A stretch of 9,109 bases of DNA, taken from assembly GCA_041913505.1 (NCBI GenBank), contig JAYSFC010000138.1, positions 1 through 9,109 on the forward strand, read 5' to 3'. The stretch is from JAYSFC01 sp041913505 (GTDB lineage: Bacteria > Pseudomonadota > Gammaproteobacteria > Burkholderiales > Burkholderiaceae_C). Below the pieces are notes generated by a model. That model did not search any database. It was given only the letters and a program-made list of their open reading frames with translations, and was not told the DNA's origin. This document shows positions 7,663 through 9,109 of this stretch, one piece after another. The translations under genes and the position numbers were made by a program. Position 1 is the stretch's first letter; each line of letters opens with the position of its first letter.

Positions 7663-8513
7663 GCCTGCCACCGCCTGGCGACGGTGCCTGGACCCGCGAA
7701 GGCCTCCAGGGGTACGGGCTTCACGTCGGCCCCATCTGGTGCGATGCGAATGGGCCACTGGCCCTGCGCATCGAAGAGCGCCACACCAATATCACGGGCC
7801 GGGTGCACGGCGGCATGGCAATGGGCCTGGCTTCCATGGGCCTGGCACGGGCCGCGCAAGGCGCCGCGCGCGCGGCACGGCCAGGCAGTCGGGCCACCTT
7901 GCTGAACCTGAACGTCGAACTCATCGACTCGGCGCAGGTGGGCGACTGGTTGTTCACCGAGGCCATCGTTCAACGCACCACCCGAACCATGGTCTTCGTC
8001 GCCGGCGGATTGCGTTCGGGCGAGCGCACAGTGCTGACCGCCAGCGCGGTCTACCAGATCGAGGCCGAAGCATCGCCGAGCCGCCTGCGGGCGTCAGAGA
8101 CCATGGCGCTGCACCCCGATCATTCGGTGCGCGAACCGGTCGACGCGTTCAGCGCGCACGTGGGCACCTTCCATGTGCGTGCCGATGCGCAGGGGGAACC
8201 CATCGGTGGTTTGCAGGTGCTCCCGGATTGCCTCGACGCCAGAGGTGGAGACGAGATCGATGCCGGCATGGTGCTGATGATGGCCGACCTTTTTCTGGGC
8301 CGGCGCGCGCGAACCCTCAGCGGCTCCGTCTGCGTGACGGTAGGCATGGGCATCTCGCGCCTGGCACCGGTGCGCCTGGGCGATGCGCTGGAGGTCGAGA
8401 GTCACACCGAGGGCCAGCATGGCGAGACGCTGGTCGTCAGTGGCCGCTTCCGCGTGAACAGCCTGCCGGTGTTCAGCGCCACCAGCCTGTGGAAAATGGT
8501 CGAGAAGAAATGA
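7659..8513 (+). CDS. tandem hotdog-fold (PaaI-like) acyl-CoA thioesterase family protein
   Basis: Starting at GTG 7659, which overlaps the racemase stop by 4 nt (GTGA), the frame gives 284 residues that I read as two consecutive hotdog domains. Domain 1 (about 20-136) has NITGRVHGGMAMGLAS with the HGG motif of PaaI/YdiI thioesterases at 50-52, then RATLLNLNVELIDSAQVGDW and a final strand TVLTASAVYQIE. Domain 2 (about 165-284) has DEIDAGMVLMMADLFLG in the same structural place but without HGG, then VCVTVGMGISRLAPVRLGDALEV and VFSATSLWKM. Single-domain relatives dimerise and hydrolyse acyl-CoA, with Asp or Glu on the long helix; a fused pair would give one intact and one divergent active site. 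A likely role is release of CoA from racemase-linked intermediates. Alternative hotdog activities such as hydratase are possible. No upstream ATG is compatible with homology. Confidence 0.83.
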
Positions 8514-8680
8514 CGGAGACCCGAACCATGCACCCCACGCCGGCCTCGACGGAAAAACCGCTGCGCGCCGCCTCCACGCTGATCCTGCTGCGCGATTCGG
8601 ACACCGGTCCGCAGGTGCTCATGCTCAAGCGCCATGGTCTGTCCGAGGTGCTGGCGGTGTTGAATACCAACCACTTTTGA
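8510..8680 (+). pseudogene. Nudix hydrolase, truncated by the IS21-type insertion
   Basis: Starting at ATG 8510 (ATGA overlap with the preceding stop) or at ATG 8528, which has GGAGA 8 nt upstream, the frame reads LRAASTLILLRDSDTGPQVLMLKRHGLSEVL. This is the first beta-hairpin of a Nudix hydrolase of the NUDT19-like kind (A-x-T-L-I-L-L-R-D...V-L-M-L-R-R-H). The expected continuation, a Gly-rich FPGG and the Nudix box that binds Mg2+, is missing. After VLA the frame runs into insertion-sequence DNA and adds only VLNTNHF before a TGA at 8678-8680, so the 56-residue product cannot be catalytic. NUDT7/19-type enzymes cleave CoA and acyl-CoA at the diphosphate, which would suit this locus, but so short a fragment cannot establish the subfamily. 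The remainder of the gene may lie beyond the right end of the element. Confidence 0.8.
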
Positions 8681-8718
8681 CCCCCTAGAGGGCCAGTTTT
8701 TCATTGAATTTTGACCCC
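8675..8718 (+). repeat. direct repeats TTTTGACCCC at the IS left end
   Basis: Two identical 10-bp copies lie at 8675-8684 and 8709-8718, start to start 34 bp (about three helical turns, so on the same DNA face). Multiple repeats at the ends are characteristic of IS21 elements and serve as transposase-binding sites. Confidence 0.72.
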
Positions 8719-8730
8719 TTGTTTACATTG

Positions 8731-8753
8731 CTGTGCATATTTTTTAAGCACAG
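8731..8753 (+). other. small inverted repeat before istA
   Basis: CTGTGC (8731-8736) and GCACAG (8748-8753) form a perfect 6-bp stem around an A/T-rich 11-nt loop, ending about 11 nt before the istA start. It could be an RNA hairpin near the ribosome binding site, a protein site, or chance. It is not followed by a U-run, so it is not a standard terminator. Confidence 0.4.
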
Positions 8754-8764
8754 AGGTACAAGGA

Positions 8765-9109
8765 GTGATCAAGGTGGGAACACTTGCAAAGATTCGACGT
8801 CTGTTTTACCGGGACGGCGTCGCCATCAAAGAAATTCAGCGTCGAACCGGTCTTTCACGTAACACCATCAAGCGCTGGCTACGCGAGCCCGAGATGGTCG
8901 AGTCACAGTACCCGCTGCGCAAAGTGGTGACCAAGCTCGATGCCTATAAAGAGACATTGGAGACTTGGCTCAAGGCAGATGCACACCGCGGCAAACGCGA
9001 TCGCCGCACGGTTAAGCAAATGTTTGAGGAGTTGGTGACGCAGGGCTATCAGGGCAGTTACGTGCGAGTTGCCGCCCATGCCAGACGATGGCGGCGGGAG
9101 CAGTCCGGG
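8765..9109 (+). CDS. istA: IS21-family transposase IstA, N-terminal part
   Basis: The frame is open to the window edge and gives 115 residues. It begins IKVGTLAKIRRLFYRDGVAI, then KEIQRRTGLSRNTIKRWLREP (about residues 22-42), a helix-turn-helix matching the resolvase-like N-terminal DNA-binding domain of IstA, followed by YKETLETWLKADAHRGKRDRRTVKQMFEEL and YQGSYVRVAAHARRWRRE, a second helical DNA-binding region. The DDE catalytic domain lies beyond the window. IstA performs strand cleavage and transfer together with the ATPase IstB. GTG 8765 is used, with AGAGG (8752-8756) 8 nt upstream. GTG 8774, served by AGGAG (8761-8765), is an almost equal alternative and would shorten the protein by three residues. 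The A/T-rich leader and mixed codon use contrast with the surrounding host genes and mark it as acquired. Confidence 0.9.
   Translation, partial: MIKVGTLAKIRRLFYRDGVAIKEIQRRTGLSRNTIKRWLREPEMVESQYPLRKVVTKLDAYKETLETWLKADAHRGKRDRRTVKQMFEELVTQGYQGSYVRVAAHARRWRREQSG

Larger units (their letters stand above)
8652..9109 (+). mobile_element. IS21-family insertion sequence, left end (continues past window)
   Basis: Homology of the Nudix gene stops near 8651-8654, base composition shifts sharply towards A/T, and a frame for an IstA-type transposase begins about 110 nt later. IS21 elements start with TG and carry repeated transposase-binding motifs near their ends. Here TTTTGACCCC occurs twice 34 nt apart. 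The exact first base is uncertain; TG at 8652, 8658 or 8661 are candidates. The right end, istB and any target duplication (usually 4-8 bp in this family) are outside the window. Confidence 0.82.

Noticed and set aside
8681..8692. CCCCCTAGAGGG as a terminator or attachment core
   Set aside because: Only a 3-4 bp stem around TAGA with no U-run; it lies inside the insertion-sequence end and is better seen as part of it.

Overview
The window reads as a high-GC betaproteobacterium, most likely Burkholderiales and Comamonadaceae-like. This rests on strong G/C bias at third codon positions, a Bug-type (tripartite tricarboxylate) solute-binding protein next to CoA-dependent acid metabolism genes, and the resemblance of the encoded proteins to families I know from that group. 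The taxonomic call is inference. All credible genes lie on the + strand.

First gene block (1-5334). The 3' end of a Bug-type carboxylate-binding protein is followed by a class II aldolase/adducin-fold protein, a class III (CaiB/BaiF) CoA transferase, an ADP-forming acyl-CoA synthetase and an aldo/keto reductase. Spacing is tight (35, 10, 3 and 39 nt), as expected of an operon. Two members look structurally damaged. The aldolase seems to lack its N-terminal helix. The synthetase seems to have lost about 28 residues in frame, including its SQSG phosphate loop, while keeping its phosphohistidine motif and its ATP-grasp domain.

Second gene block (5335-8680). The 52-nt gap after the reductase holds a perfect TATAAT -10 box overlapped by a perfect 13-bp palindrome of the TGGT-N3-ACCA type, typical of FadR-group GntR repressors. 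A good Shine-Dalgarno sequence then leads into an 85-aa protein of unknown function, an alpha/beta hydrolase, an alpha-methylacyl-CoA racemase with its catalytic His/Asp pair, a tandem hotdog-fold thioesterase-like protein and a Nudix hydrolase. The last three junctions overlap by 4 nt (ATGA, GTGA, ATGA), suggesting translational coupling.

Third region (about 8652-9109). The Nudix gene is cut before its Nudix box by the left end of an IS21-family insertion sequence. The end carries repeated TTTTGACCCC motifs, a short hairpin and the N-terminal 115 codons of the IstA transposase, which runs off the window.

Taken together (inference), the locus looks like a catabolic island for a carboxylic acid, plausibly branched or alpha-methylated. 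The Bug protein would capture the acid, the CoA transferase and/or ADP-forming ligase would activate it, the racemase would set the alpha-methyl stereochemistry for beta-oxidation, and the hydrolase, thioesterase and Nudix protein would handle esters and acyl-CoA overflow. The substrate cannot be read from the sequence.
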